A stretch of DNA of 64,000 nt from an uncultured Oscillospiraceae bacterium (GCA_900547095.1 URFG01000002.1:149944-213943), one strand, 5' to 3'. Shown: positions 1-8,603, counted from the stretch's first letter. The notes: generated from the letters alone by a model not told the origin. Numbers and translations are program-made.

Positions 1-629
1 AAAGAGGTTTTTCCGAATATCTCTAACGCTATGGGTAATAGATGTTCCTCGTCAAAGCGTTCTGCTTCATCAATGCGGGAAACAAATTGCTGTAGGTTTT
101 CAAAAGCAATTCGCATATCTTCGCTGATAGAGTCGTAAAAATAAAGGGTGTTTGTTATATCAGTTATTAAATCCTCTGCTTCAGAAAAGAAAGTTTTATC
201 ATATTCTTTCGGGAGCAAATCCAAAGCACGGTCTGCTTCCGTCATTTTATGAACGGCGGCTTTGCGGTTGAAATAATCACAAATAATATCTGCGTTGTTT
301 TCTGTAAAAAGTTCTGCTATACGCTCTCGTTCTGCTTTGGTGTCAAGCATTGTAAAAGGTTGGAGCTTGGGCAGAGTTTGCAATATAAGTAATATTTCTT
401 CGCCGGCTTTTACAAAATCTTCTTTATCCAAATATCCCGCTTCAAGTGTTTCGGCGGTGTGCCAATTATACCGCTTATACACGACAAGTCTTGCGGCGGT
501 ATCGTCCTTGTAATATTGATTCAGCAGATGAGTTGCAAATATCCCTGCCTGATATACCTTGCCGCTGATATGTACTCTGCCGTCACGGTAATCGGCGTGA
601 AAATATTGCACGTTTTCTCTCAAAAACAT
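1..629 (-). CDS. Unrecognised accessory-element protein, 3' end off the window
   Basis: The minus strand is open from an ATG at 629 to the window edge, giving at least 209 residues without the C-terminus. A strong GGAGG lies just upstream, although only about 3 bases from the ATG. The protein begins MFLRENVQYFHADYRDG, is soluble, acidic and rich in Asp, Glu, Tyr and Phe, and shows no signal peptide, membrane segment or catalytic motif I know. I do not recognise the family. It is divergent from the VLP/parM operon, so it probably belongs to the same plasmid-like or integrative element. The small plus-strand frames in this stretch are shadows. Confidence 0.6.
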   Translation of the reverse strand, partial: MFLRENVQYFHADYRDGRVHISGKVYQAGIFATHLLNQYYKDDTAARLVVYKRYNWHTAETLEAGYLDKEDFVKAGEEILLILQTLPKLQPFTMLDTKAERERIAELFTENNADIICDYFNRKAAVHKMTEADRALDLLPKEYDKTFFSEAEDLITDITNTLYFYDSISEDMRIAFENLQQFVSRIDEAERFDEEHLLPIALEIFGKTS

Positions 630-894
630 CGACCTCCATTCTAATTCTATCATAAGGCAAGTCCTAAATAACGGACATATAAAAAATTTTTCAAAAAAGT
701 TTTGAAATTTTGGTTGCAACATCATTTTTGAAATTTAGAATTTAATATATTGTATCATAAAAACGCTGTATTTACAATGGATTTAAAGCAGTTGCACCTA
801 TCGTTTTTAGTGAGTTGCGTTATACTTGCTGTTTTGCCATTTGCTCCGTATTCTATATAGTAGAGGGAGCGAAAACCTCACAAAACGGGGCATT

Positions 895-920
895 GCCGTC
901 GGGAAACCGGCGGCTTTTTT
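895..920 (+). terminator. Attenuator-like hairpin in the leader of the VLP-parM operon
   Basis: An 8-bp G+C-rich stem (895-902 with 907-914, one G-U pair) closes a GAAA tetraloop and is followed by six T residues. It is a textbook intrinsic terminator, but it lies only 30 bases before the start of the next gene, with no gene ending upstream on this strand. It therefore either ends a short leader or antisense RNA or works as a transcription attenuator for the operon. The rest of 630-950 is AT-rich at the left and shows no convincing gene. Confidence 0.75.
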
Positions 921-950
921 ACTGCCCGAAAAAGAAAGGAGCAAAAAACT

Positions 951-1205
951 ATGGTAATGAAGATTACCCCAAAGCAGTCGAAAAAGGTAAACCGTCTTGT
1001 GTCAGAGTGCTGTGCCAACTGTGACGATTACGGCAACTGCCTGCTGCTTGATGACGGTGAAAGTCACCGCTGTGTGCAGCTTATTTCTGTTTACGGTATT
1101 TACTGCAATTATTTTAAGAATGTAGTTTTACCGAGCGACAAAGATTTGCTGAACGAAATTCAAAGGCACAACAATAAAAAGAACGAAAGGACGAAAAAAT
1201 TATGA
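951..1205 (+). CDS. Cysteine-rich VLP-type protein of mobile elements
   Basis: This is an 84-residue protein with an AAGGAG site 9 bases upstream of its ATG. Its first half carries a CCxxCxxxxxC-type cluster (CCANCDDYGNC), with further Cys residues in a later RCVQL and YGIYCNYFKN stretch, then the sequence VLPSDKDL. This matches my memory of the 'cysteine-rich VLP' domain, named for its Val-Leu-Pro motif, which occurs in conjugative and plasmid-like elements of Firmicutes. The cysteines could bind a metal; no function is established that I know of. The gene overlaps the parM start by 4 bases (ATGA), so the two are translationally coupled. An alternative ATG lies two codons downstream. Confidence 0.7.
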   Translation: MVMKITPKQSKKVNRLVSECCANCDDYGNCLLLDDGESHRCVQLISVYGIYCNYFKNVVLPSDKDLLNEIQRHNNKKNERTKKL

Positions 1206-2128
1206 GAAAATTTGAAAACAAACTGATTATTGGTATCGACCACGGCTATGGAAATATGAAAACTGCGAACTGCTGTTTTCCGACCGGCGTAATGGCAAGT
1301 AATACCGAACCCATCTTTGTGTCGGATTTACTTCAATGGAATAACAAGTATTATTCCATTGGCGTCGGGCATAAGGAATTTACGGCTGACAAGTTCAATG
1401 ACGAGGATTATTATGTTCTCACTCTTGCCGCTATTGCCCGTGAGCTTCGCAGAGAAAATATAACCTCTGCCGATGTTCATATAGCCGCAGGATTGCCGCT
1501 TACTTGGGTAAGTGAACAGAAAGCGGAATTTAAAAAATATCTGCTTCAGAACAAGAAGGTATCCTTTGTGTTTCGGAACGTGGAATACAATATCCGCATT
1601 GTCGGCGCAGATATATTTCCCCAAGGCTTTGCCGCCGTTGCAGATAAGTTAAATCAATTCAGCGGCGTCAGTATGCTTTGCGATATAGGAAACGGCACGA
1701 TGAACCTGCTTCGTATTGTAAACAAAAAGCCGGACGTACAGAATATGTTTACCGAGAAATACGGAACACACCAATGTTCCCTGCTTATCCGAGAGCAGAT
1801 GATGAAGGCTCACCACGCTACCCTTGATGATGAAAGCATTACGGAAATTCTCAAAAAGGGCACGGCGGATATTGATGCCGATTACCTTAAAACCGTAACC
1901 GATACCGCAAGGCAGTACACAGCAGGAATATTCCGCAGACTCCGTGAGCGTGAGTATGATCCAAAGCTTATGAAGCTCTATGTTGTCGGCGGCGGAGGAT
2001 GTTTAATTCGTAACTTTGCCGATTATGACAAAGACCGTGTTTTTATTGAAAGCGATATTTGTGCTGTGGCAAAGGGATATGAGTATATGGCTTATGTTTC
2101 ACTCAGCAGAAACGGCGGTGCGAAATGA
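1202..2128 (+). CDS. parM: ParM/StbA-family actin-like segregation ATPase
   Basis: This 308-residue protein has the actin/Hsp70 nucleotide-binding signatures in order: phosphate-1 loop IGIDHGYGNMKT near residue 10, phosphate-2 loop CDIGNGTMN near residue 160, and an adenine-binding VVGGGG near residue 263. ParM proteins polymerise and push apart DNA copies bound by ParR, securing inheritance of plasmids and some integrative elements. Length and motif spacing fit the StbA/ParM family. It overlaps both neighbours by ATGA, giving a three-gene operon of VLP protein, ParM and a truncated ParR. With parR broken, partition by this copy is doubtful unless another ParR exists. Confidence 0.85.
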   Translation: MRKFENKLIIGIDHGYGNMKTANCCFPTGVMASNTEPIFVSDLLQWNNKYYSIGVGHKEFTADKFNDEDYYVLTLAAIARELRRENITSADVHIAAGLPLTWVSEQKAEFKKYLLQNKKVSFVFRNVEYNIRIVGADIFPQGFAAVADKLNQFSGVSMLCDIGNGTMNLLRIVNKKPDVQNMFTEKYGTHQCSLLIREQMMKAHHATLDDESITEILKKGTADIDADYLKTVTDTARQYTAGIFRRLREREYDPKLMKLYVVGGGGCLIRNFADYDKDRVFIESDICAVAKGYEYMAYVSLSRNGGAK

Positions 2129-2235
2129 GCGTTAAAAACGTAAAAATCCGCTTTAATATGAATAAGGAAAATGACCGCAAGGCGTATGAGTATCTGCAAA
2201 GTGCAGAGCTTTCATATGGGCGGGTGTTCGTCTAT

Positions 2236-2254
2236 GGCGACCCCTGCTCCACCA
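2236..2254 (+). other. tRNA/tmRNA 3'-end-like sequence, candidate attachment site
   Basis: The bases GACCCCTGCTCCACCA at 2239-2254 can be read as a T-stem 3' arm, a 7-base acceptor arm, discriminator A and encoded CCA. A terminator hairpin follows at once. The upstream bases do not complete a T-loop, so the RNA gene itself is not here. CTCCACCA ends are typical of tmRNA, a common integration target for tyrosine recombinases. The reading as an attR-type remnant is inference. Confidence 0.4.
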
Positions 2255-2256
2255 AA

Positions 2257-2288
2257 AAACGGCAGATCTCATCTGAGATCTGCCGTTT
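2257..2288. terminator. Terminator-like perfect hairpin after the junction
   Basis: A perfect 15-bp inverted repeat (2257-2271 with 2274-2288, 2-base loop) is followed by a loose T-rich stretch. It lies just after the tRNA-like CCA end, as expected for the terminator of a tRNA or tmRNA gene disrupted by the element. Confidence 0.6.
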
Positions 2289-2438
2289 AAAATTATCCTT
2301 TTTACATACGAATTATCAAAGATAGGGCTTTAACCGTTAGGCCTTACAGCCACTTTAGTCAATTAAAGCAAAAAATTACATGTTTTGTTTATCTTTTTTG
2401 TGATTTTTCACAAAAATTAAAAAAATTCAAAAAAACAC

Positions 2439-2467
2439 TTTACAACTTTAGTTTAATGAAGTATAAT
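2439..2467 (+). promoter_or_regulatory. SigA promoter of the amino-acid ABC operon
   Basis: TTTACA and TATAAT are separated by exactly 17 bases, within an AT-rich upstream region. The predicted start of transcription is about 35 bases before the ribosome binding site of the binding-protein gene. Confidence 0.8.
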
Positions 2468-2509
2468 AACATCATCAAATAAAAAACACCCCGAAAGGAA
2501 ATGAAGAAA

Positions 2510-3304
2510 ATGAAAAAAATAATTGCTTTTGTTTTAACTGCCGTAATGGTTCTCGGATTTGCAGGATGTTCTAAAAAGTCATCTAAAAGTGATCTTGACT
2601 ACATAAAGGATAAAGGCAAGATTGTTGTAGGAATCACCGATTTTAATCCTATGGATTATGAAGAGGAAAAGGGCAGCGGCAAATGGATTGGATTTGACGC
2701 GGATATGGCAACGAAATTTGCAAAAAGTCTCGGAGTCGACGTTGAGTTTGTTGAAATCGACTGGGACAACAAACTTATGGAGCTCAATTCAAAGAGTATC
2801 GACTGCGTATGGAACGGAATGACAATTTCAGACGAAGTTAAAAAAGGAATGTCCGTTTCAAATGCTTACTGTAAAAATACTCAGGTTGTTGTAGTTAAAA
2901 AAGATGTTGCAGATAAATATCAGTCGCTTGAAAGCGTTAAAAATCTTAAATTTGCCGCAGAGGCGGGTTCGGCAGGCGAAAAGGCCCTTAAAGATTTAGG
3001 ATACAGTGTAACATCCGTTACTGCTCAGGTCGACGCACTTATGGAAGTAAATGCCGGCACATCTGACGCCGCTGTTATCGACCTTATTATGGCAGGTGCA
3101 TTGGTAGGCGAGGGAACTAGCTATGAAAACCTTGCTTACACAATAGGCGTTGCAGAAGAAGAAAACTATGGCGTAGGTTTCAGAAAAGGATCGAACCTTA
3201 CAGAAAAGCTTAATGAGTTCTTTAAGGCTTGCTATGCTGACGGCTCTATGCTTGAAATTGCTAAAACTTACGGCGTTCAGGAATCCGTAATGGAGCAGAA
3301 ATAA
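2510..3304 (+). CDS. Amino-acid ABC transporter substrate-binding lipoprotein
   Basis: A 264-residue family 3 solute-binding protein. The N-terminus is a lipoprotein signal (KKIIAFVL..., lipobox FAGC with the acylated Cys at residue 20). The mature part starts DYIKDKGKIVVGITDFNPM and continues with WIGFDADMATKFAK, the usual opening of polar amino-acid (glutamine/cystine-type) receptors. It captures an amino acid outside the membrane for the permease and ATPase that follow. I chose the ATG at 2510 because AAAGGA sits 10 bases upstream; the ATG at 2501 is too close to it. A hairpin after the stop may raise its expression over the downstream genes. The exact substrate is not readable. Confidence 0.9.
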   Translation: MKKIIAFVLTAVMVLGFAGCSKKSSKSDLDYIKDKGKIVVGITDFNPMDYEEEKGSGKWIGFDADMATKFAKSLGVDVEFVEIDWDNKLMELNSKSIDCVWNGMTISDEVKKGMSVSNAYCKNTQVVVVKKDVADKYQSLESVKNLKFAAEAGSAGEKALKDLGYSVTSVTAQVDALMEVNAGTSDAAVIDLIMAGALVGEGTSYENLAYTIGVAEEENYGVGFRKGSNLTEKLNEFFKACYADGSMLEIAKTYGVQESVMEQK

Positions 3305-3323
3305 TTTAAACTGAACTTTATTA

Positions 3324-3352
3324 CAGGCAGAGAGGGCTTTTCCCTCTGCCTG
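3324..3352 (+). terminator. Intra-operon hairpin between binding protein and permease genes
   Basis: An 11-bp stem with a small bulge (CAGGCAGAG...CTCTGCCTG) lies between the stop of the binding-protein gene and the permease gene. It is followed by CTTTG rather than a full T-tract. Such hairpins usually stabilise the upstream mRNA or cause partial termination, so that the binding protein is made in excess. Confidence 0.6.
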
Positions 3353-3383
3353 CTTTGTGCTATTTTTATAAAAGGATAATTTT

Positions 3384-4043
3384 ATGTTTCAAATTGTACT
3401 TAAAACACTCTTTGAGGGTTTCAGCACCACACTTCAAATATTTTTCTTCACTCTTCTCGGAGCATTGCCTTTGGGCCTTATTATAGCTTTCGGCTCGATG
3501 TCAAAATTTATGCCGCTTAAAGGTCTTGTTAAAACCATTGTATGGATAATCCGGGGAACTCCGCTTATGCTGCAGCTGCTTATTATTTATTACGGTCCGG
3601 GACTTATTCTTAATAATAATATATGGGGCGGAGGTAACGGCGGAAGAATGACCGCCGTACTTACAGCTTTTATAATCAATTATGCCTGCTATTTCTCTGA
3701 AATTTACCGCGGAGGAATAGAAAGTATCGCTAAAGGGCAGACCGAGGCAGGTCTTGTGCTTGGAATGACGAGAAGTCAGATATTTTTTAAAGTAATTCTT
3801 CTCCAGGTAATAAAAAGAATCGTGCCGCCTATGAGCAATGAAATTATAACTCTTGTTAAAGATACCTCTCTTGCAAGAGTTATAGCGGTTTATGAGCTTA
3901 TCTGGAGCGGACAGACCTTTATTAAAGGCGCGGCAATAATTTGGCCTCTGTTCTTCACGGGAATATTTTATCTTGTATTCTGCGGAATTCTAACCATTAT
4001 TTTCGGGCTTATAGAGAAAAAGCTTAGCTATTTTAATGCGTGA
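3384..4043 (+). CDS. Amino-acid ABC transporter permease (HisMQ/GlnP type)
   Basis: A 219-residue integral membrane protein with about five hydrophobic spans, the normal size for polar amino-acid permeases. The cytoplasmic coupling loop reads EAGLVLGMTRSQIFFKV near residue 127, the EAA motif that docks on the ATPase, and RGTPLMLQ near residue 56 is the conserved N-terminal feature of this family. It forms the membrane channel with the ATPase gene 11 bases downstream and receives substrate from the upstream lipoprotein. Its GC-poor leader carries a weak AAAGGA site. Confidence 0.92.
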   Translation: MFQIVLKTLFEGFSTTLQIFFFTLLGALPLGLIIAFGSMSKFMPLKGLVKTIVWIIRGTPLMLQLLIIYYGPGLILNNNIWGGGNGGRMTAVLTAFIINYACYFSEIYRGGIESIAKGQTEAGLVLGMTRSQIFFKVILLQVIKRIVPPMSNEIITLVKDTSLARVIAVYELIWSGQTFIKGAAIIWPLFFTGIFYLVFCGILTIIFGLIEKKLSYFNA

Positions 4044-4054
4044 GGTGAGAGAAA

Positions 4055-4813
4055 ATGTCTGTATTGGAAGTAAAGAACATTAAAAAAAGCTTCGGCAAAA
4101 CCGAAGTTCTCAAAAATATAGGTTTTTCTCTTGAAAAGGGAGAAGTGCTTTCCATAATCGGCTCTTCGGGCAGCGGAAAGACAACTCTTTTGCGCTGTAT
4201 AAATTTTCTTGATTTTGCTGACGGCGGAACGATAACTGTAAACGGAAAGACCGTCTTTGACGGGGACAGCAATAAGAAACTTACTGAAAGTGAAATCAGA
4301 GAAAACCGTCTTCATTTCGGGCTTGTTTTTCAGTCTTTCAATCTTTTTCCGCAGTACAGTGTGATTAAAAATGTTATGCTTGCACCGCTTTTACTTAAAA
4401 GAGGAAGCGAAGAGGAAATAAGAAAGAAATCCGAAGATCTTATAAATAGAGTGGGACTTAAAGATAAAATAAATAATTATCCCTGCGAGCTTTCGGGCGG
4501 TCAGCAGCAGAGAGTGGCAATAGCAAGAGCGCTTGCGCTTGAACCCGATATTCTTTGCTTTGACGAGCCTACAAGCGCGCTTGATCCGGAACTTACGGGA
4601 GAAGTATTGAAAGTAATTAAAGACCTTAAAACGGGCGGCAGCACAATGATTGTGGTAACGCACGAAATGGAGTTTGCAAAAAACGTTTCCGATAAGGTCT
4701 TATTTATGTCAGACGGTGTGATAGAGGAATACGGCACGCCCGAAGAGGTTTTCGATAATCCTATATCGGAAAAAACAAAGAGCTTTTTAAATAAATCGCT
4801 CGAAAGCTTTTAA
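4055..4813 (+). CDS. Amino-acid ABC transporter ATP-binding protein (GlnQ type)
   Basis: A 252-residue ABC ATPase with Walker A GSSGSGKTT near residue 36, Q-loop FQSFNLFPQ, signature LSGGQQQR near residue 149, Walker B ILCFDEPTSALDP and switch His in VTHEMEFA. Length and the FPQ/SGGQQQR pattern are those of the polar amino-acid importers. It powers uptake through the adjacent permease. The three genes form one operon that probably also carries the next small regulator gene, which starts 10 bases after the stop. Confidence 0.93.
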   Translation: MSVLEVKNIKKSFGKTEVLKNIGFSLEKGEVLSIIGSSGSGKTTLLRCINFLDFADGGTITVNGKTVFDGDSNKKLTESEIRENRLHFGLVFQSFNLFPQYSVIKNVMLAPLLLKRGSEEEIRKKSEDLINRVGLKDKINNYPCELSGGQQQRVAIARALALEPDILCFDEPTSALDPELTGEVLKVIKDLKTGGSTMIVVTHEMEFAKNVSDKVLFMSDGVIEEYGTPEEVFDNPISEKTKSFLNKSLESF

Positions 4814-4823
4814 GGAGAATTAT

Positions 4824-5099
4824 ATGTCGCACAGTAAAGTTACGCAGGAAATGATCGAAGAATTGTTTGAAATCATTTTAAATATCAAGGATAAAAAGCA
4901 GTGCGAAGATTTTTTCAGCGATCTTTGCACAAATAAAGAAATAGAGCAGATGGCACAGCGCGTTAAAGCGGCAAAGCTTTTGATTGAGGGAAAAACTTAT
5001 AATCAGGTCATAGAAGAAACCGATATTTCCTCTGCCACTTTAAGCAGAGTTTCGCGCTGTGTACAATACGGAAAAGGATATTCCGAGCTTCTTAAATAA
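4824..5099 (+). CDS. TrpR-like YerC/YecD-family regulator
   Basis: A 91-residue all-helical protein. The second half contains a helix-turn-helix, YNQVIEETDISSATLSRVSR, that resembles the Trp repressor DNA-binding unit. Length and sequence match the small YerC/YecD family common in Firmicutes. It lies directly behind the amino-acid transporter, closed by a terminator, so control of that operon in response to an amino acid is plausible but not shown. Confidence 0.85.
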   Translation: MSHSKVTQEMIEELFEIILNIKDKKQCEDFFSDLCTNKEIEQMAQRVKAAKLLIEGKTYNQVIEETDISSATLSRVSRCVQYGKGYSELLK

Positions 5100-5105
5100 T
5101 TTTTT

Positions 5106-5133
5106 AACCCTCTTTTTTAAAGAGGGTTTTTTT
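5106..5133 (+). terminator. Terminator of the amino-acid transport operon
   Basis: A perfect 10-bp stem (5106-5115 with 5119-5128, 3-base loop) is followed by a run of T residues; it ends the operon 7 bases after the regulator stop codon. Confidence 0.93.
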
Positions 5134-5198
5134 ATAGGTCATATTTTCCGATTTTAAATAATATTATTTAATAAAAAAAGTGGAGAGTGTGACAAAAT

Positions 5199-6725
5199 AT
5201 GGAGCAGAAGAATTTGAAATTACCCGTAACAGTCAACGAAAGCGTTTTAAAACAGTCGGCGGAAATTCCGATAGATACCGATTTCACTCTGCCGGATTAT
5301 TGCCCGGAAATCACTAAAATTCTAAAATGCAAAACCGATATATTTATTCTTTCAAAAGGAATAAACGGAAAAAATATTAATATTGACGGAAATGTTTTGA
5401 TAACGCTTATTTACATAAGTCCCGAAAGCTCGCTTTATTCTTATGAGTATCAGTATCCTTTCAATAAAGTGTATGAGGGCGACGATAATGTAGACGGTGC
5501 GGATATTTTTGCCGCTGCAAGAACGGATTATATCAACTGCAGGGCAGTGACTGCAAGAAAGATAGATATTCACGGAGCTTTAACTCTTAAAGTCGAGGCG
5601 CAAAAGAAAAAAACAATAGAGATAATTTCCGATGTTGACGATGATACCATAGAATTAAACCGCGCTGTGATACCCGCTACAACACCTTTAAGTTATGCGG
5701 AAAAATATATCAGTATCGAAGAAGAAACAGATATAGGTCAGTCGCAGGAAAGTATAGAATGCATTTTGCGTTATGAGGCTGTACCTCATATAAAAGAATG
5801 CAAGCTGCTTCCTAACAAAGCGATGATAAAAGGCGAGCTTTGCGTTAAGACTGTGTATATTACCGACGATAGTAAACGCAGACAAATGAACACTTCTATT
5901 CCTTTCAGTCAGCTTTTAAATATTGAGGGAATAAATGAGGACTGCAAATGCACTTCTTCCTGCAAGCTGTGCTCACTTGAAGTAAAGCCTTCTTCAAATC
6001 AGGACAGCAAAAGCTTTATTACAAACGCCAAGGTCCTGGTATGGTGCAGAACCTTCTGCGAAAATGATGTTGAGGTTATAACAGATGCTTATTCGAGGAA
6101 ATACTGTGCCGATATTAAGAAAAGCGATATAAAATTCAGCAAGCTTTGCTGTGAGATATGCGAAAATCTCAATTTAAAAGATACGATAACCGATGAAAAT
6201 TTAAATATCGAAAGCGTAGCGGATATGTGGTATATCCCTGAAATACAAAGCTATTCCATAGAAAACGGAGCATTATCGATCAAAGGCACTATAAATGTAT
6301 TTTTAATTGTGACCGACGAAGACGGTGATTCAGACGTTTTAGAGCGAAAAGTACCTTTTGATTACAGCAAAGAGCTTGATTGCTGCGAAAAAGCATTGTA
6401 TTGCGAGCCGGATGTAACGGTGACAAGCGGTTCATATATTATAACCTCTTCCGACAGCATAGAGGTAAGGCTTGAGATTTGTGTAAAAGCAGGAATTTAC
6501 TCTGAAAATAACAGCCTAATCGTAACCGATGTTCAGCTTGATTCTTCGAAACCTGTCGAGAAAAAGTCAAAGGGTGCAATGACCGTTTATTTTGCCGCCT
6601 GTGGTGAGGATATCTGGAGTATAGCGAAAAAATACTGTGCAAGCGTTAAAGAAATTAAACAGATAAACGATTTGGATACCGATAGATTAGAGTGTGAAAA
6701 GATGCTGCTTATCCCGATGATTTAA
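5199..6725 (+). CDS. sipL: SipL-like spore coat assembly protein (SPOCS/DUF3794 plus LysM)
   Basis: A 508-residue protein whose N-terminal third, starting after QSAEIPIDTDFTLPDYCPEI, is a DUF3794/SPOCS domain, with further related beta-rich repeats through residue 450 (VPFDYSKEL near 387). The last 47 residues (YFAACGEDIWSIAKKYCAS...) form a LysM domain. This architecture and length match SipL of Clostridioides difficile, which binds SpoIVA and anchors the coat on the forespore. The bases upstream contain TCATATTTT, which resembles a SigE -35 box, but the -10 is poor, so mother-cell control is inferred. The gene stands alone between two terminators. Confidence 0.85.
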   Translation: MEQKNLKLPVTVNESVLKQSAEIPIDTDFTLPDYCPEITKILKCKTDIFILSKGINGKNINIDGNVLITLIYISPESSLYSYEYQYPFNKVYEGDDNVDGADIFAAARTDYINCRAVTARKIDIHGALTLKVEAQKKKTIEIISDVDDDTIELNRAVIPATTPLSYAEKYISIEEETDIGQSQESIECILRYEAVPHIKECKLLPNKAMIKGELCVKTVYITDDSKRRQMNTSIPFSQLLNIEGINEDCKCTSSCKLCSLEVKPSSNQDSKSFITNAKVLVWCRTFCENDVEVITDAYSRKYCADIKKSDIKFSKLCCEICENLNLKDTITDENLNIESVADMWYIPEIQSYSIENGALSIKGTINVFLIVTDEDGDSDVLERKVPFDYSKELDCCEKALYCEPDVTVTSGSYIITSSDSIEVRLEICVKAGIYSENNSLIVTDVQLDSSKPVEKKSKGAMTVYFAACGEDIWSIAKKYCASVKEIKQINDLDTDRLECEKMLLIPMI

Positions 6726-6768
6726 AAAAACAAGGGTCTGCATTTTAAATGCAGACCCTTGTTTTTTT
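6724..6768. terminator. Bidirectional terminator between sipL and the Na/Pi cotransporter
   Basis: A perfect 15-bp stem (6731-6745 with 6747-6761) is flanked by an A-run on the left and a T-run on the right, so it works in both directions. The stop codon of the minus-strand gene lies inside it. Confidence 0.93.
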
Positions 6769-8520
6769 ATACCGGAATTTTTCCATATATTCTTTTTCGT
6801 AGTCTTTAAATTTAGTCCTGAATTCTTCGCTTTCGCTTTTAGTTGACCGCAAGGTTTTATGTATATTCATATTATGATTTGAAGTATCGATTATGCAGCC
6901 TGCAATATTTGAGCAATGATCGGAGGTTCTTTCAAGATCTGTAAGAAGATCGGTTAAAATAAATCCTGTTTCCGCACTGCAAATGCCGGTCTGCATTCTG
7001 TGGATATGTCTTGTTCTGATACTCTCCTTTAGTTCGTCAATGACCTGCTCTAAAGGCTCGACATTTTCAGCTGTTTTTACATCATAATTTATAAATGCAT
7101 TTGAGGTCATAACTGCTATCTCATTTACAGCTTTAAATATAACCTTTAACTCTTCGGTTGCAACATCGGAAAGCTTAAGCTTTTTATCATTCAGCTCGGC
7201 TGCCGAATCCGCAATATTAAGAGCATGGTCGGCTATTCTTTCAAAATCTCCGATACATTTTAAAATCTCAGTAGAAGTTTCGGAGTCGGAATCACTCATT
7301 TTCTGTGCGCTCAGCTTGATTATATAAGTTCCTAGCATATCCTCATATTTATCAGTAGCGTTTTCATCTTTCCTGATTTTTTCGTAAAGAATTTTATCAT
7401 AGTTTTCAAATAATTTTATACTGTTTTTAAGCGCTCTTACACTGCGGGTTGCCATCTCTTCGGCAACATTGCGGCACTGCTCTATTGCAAGGGCAGGGGT
7501 TTTGATAAGACGCTCGTCCAGTTCCTGAATTTTATCGGGCGACTTACCGTCTTTTATGACGGTAGTCGCGATTTTTTCGAGTAGAGAGGTAAAGGGCATA
7601 AGAAGAATTACGCATAAAACATTGAAAAGAGTGTGAATAATAGCTATCTGGAAACTTGAAATCGAATCGCCTAAAATAGCGGGAGAGAATATTCCTTTTG
7701 CTATGCTGAATAGCGTAAGAAGTACAACCGTTCCGATAACATTAAAAGATAAATGAACAAAAGCCGCTCTTTTCGCATTTTTATTTGCACCGAATGAAGA
7801 AATTATTGCTGTGATGCAGGTTCCGATATTTTGACCCATTATAATAGGAATTGCCGCTCCGAATGTGACCTGGCCTGTAGCTGAGAGCGCCTGCAATATT
7901 CCTACCGATGCGGAGCTTGACTGAATTATTGCAGTAAGTATTGCACCTGCAAGCACGCCGAGAATAGGATTAGAAAACGCAACAAATGCCTCTCTGAATG
8001 CAGGAACTTCGCTAAGTCCGCTTACAGCACCGGACATTGCTTCCATTCCGAACATAAGAGTTGCAAATCCGAGCAAAATCGTTCCTGTATCCTGCTTTTT
8101 CGAATTTTTCGAAAACATAAGGAAAACAGTTCCGATAAGAGCAAGAATAGGAGTGAATGAAGAGGGCTTCAGCATTTTAATAAAAAAGCTGTAGCCGCTG
8201 ATTCCGCTTAAGGATAATATCCAGGCGGTGATCGTTGTTCCGACATTCGCTCCCACTATAACATTGATAGCCTGCTTTAAAGTCATTATCCCCGAATTGA
8301 CAAAGCCTACTACCATAACGGTGGTCGCAGAAGAGCTTTGTATCACCGAGGTAACTCCGCAGCCTGTTAAGAAACCGGCAAATTTATTTGAAGTCATTTT
8401 GCTTAAAATCGAGCTTAGTTTACTTCCGGCTCTTCTTTCGAGAGCCTGGCCCATAATGTTCATTCCAAAGAGGAAAAGACAAAGACCGCCTATTAAATAC
8501 AGAAAGCTAAAAATATCCAA
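6745..8520 (-). CDS. Na+/phosphate cotransporter with C-terminal PhoU-like domain
   Basis: A 591-residue protein. Two inverted repeats of the Na/Pi cotransporter fold each carry the QSSSA signature (VIQSSSATTVMVVG near residue 60, IIQSSSASVGILQ near 200). After roughly residue 330 a soluble helical region of two PhoU-like repeats follows. It imports inorganic phosphate with sodium, or exports it, as in the YjbB/NptA family. The start is TTG: a GGGGTG site lies 7 bases upstream and no ATG fits. Monocistronic, between terminators. Confidence 0.9.
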   Translation of the reverse strand: MDIFSFLYLIGGLCLFLFGMNIMGQALERRAGSKLSSILSKMTSNKFAGFLTGCGVTSVIQSSSATTVMVVGFVNSGIMTLKQAINVIVGANVGTTITAWILSLSGISGYSFFIKMLKPSSFTPILALIGTVFLMFSKNSKKQDTGTILLGFATLMFGMEAMSGAVSGLSEVPAFREAFVAFSNPILGVLAGAILTAIIQSSSASVGILQALSATGQVTFGAAIPIIMGQNIGTCITAIISSFGANKNAKRAAFVHLSFNVIGTVVLLTLFSIAKGIFSPAILGDSISSFQIAIIHTLFNVLCVILLMPFTSLLEKIATTVIKDGKSPDKIQELDERLIKTPALAIEQCRNVAEEMATRSVRALKNSIKLFENYDKILYEKIRKDENATDKYEDMLGTYIIKLSAQKMSDSDSETSTEILKCIGDFERIADHALNIADSAAELNDKKLKLSDVATEELKVIFKAVNEIAVMTSNAFINYDVKTAENVEPLEQVIDELKESIRTRHIHRMQTGICSAETGFILTDLLTDLERTSDHCSNIAGCIIDTSNHNMNIHKTLRSTKSESEEFRTKFKDYEKEYMEKFRYKKTRVCI

Positions 8521-8603
8521 ATGTTTACACCCCTTTAATTTTAAATTTAATATAGCATATGTTTATCAAATCCTTATTATTTTTATGTTAAATCTATGTA
8601 AAA

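Larger units (their letters stand above)
2125..2325 (+). pseudogene. Truncated parR-like gene at an element boundary
   Basis: The frame starts in an ATGA overlap with parM, the place where parR sits in parMR operons. Its first 30 or so residues (VKIRFNMNKENDRKAYEYLQ) resemble the N-terminal ribbon-helix-helix part of ParR centromere-binding proteins. After about residue 35 the frame continues through a tRNA-like 3' end and a terminator hairpin, giving an unrelated, cysteine- and lysine-rich tail of about 30 residues. The dimer and C-terminal ParM-contact parts are therefore missing. I read it as a gene cut at an integration, deletion or assembly junction rather than a working protein. Confidence 0.65.

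Noticed and set aside
815..1024. 69-residue frame with a TTG start overlapping the VLP gene leader
   Set aside because: It runs through the terminator hairpin and into the VLP gene in another frame, and no ribosome site supports it.
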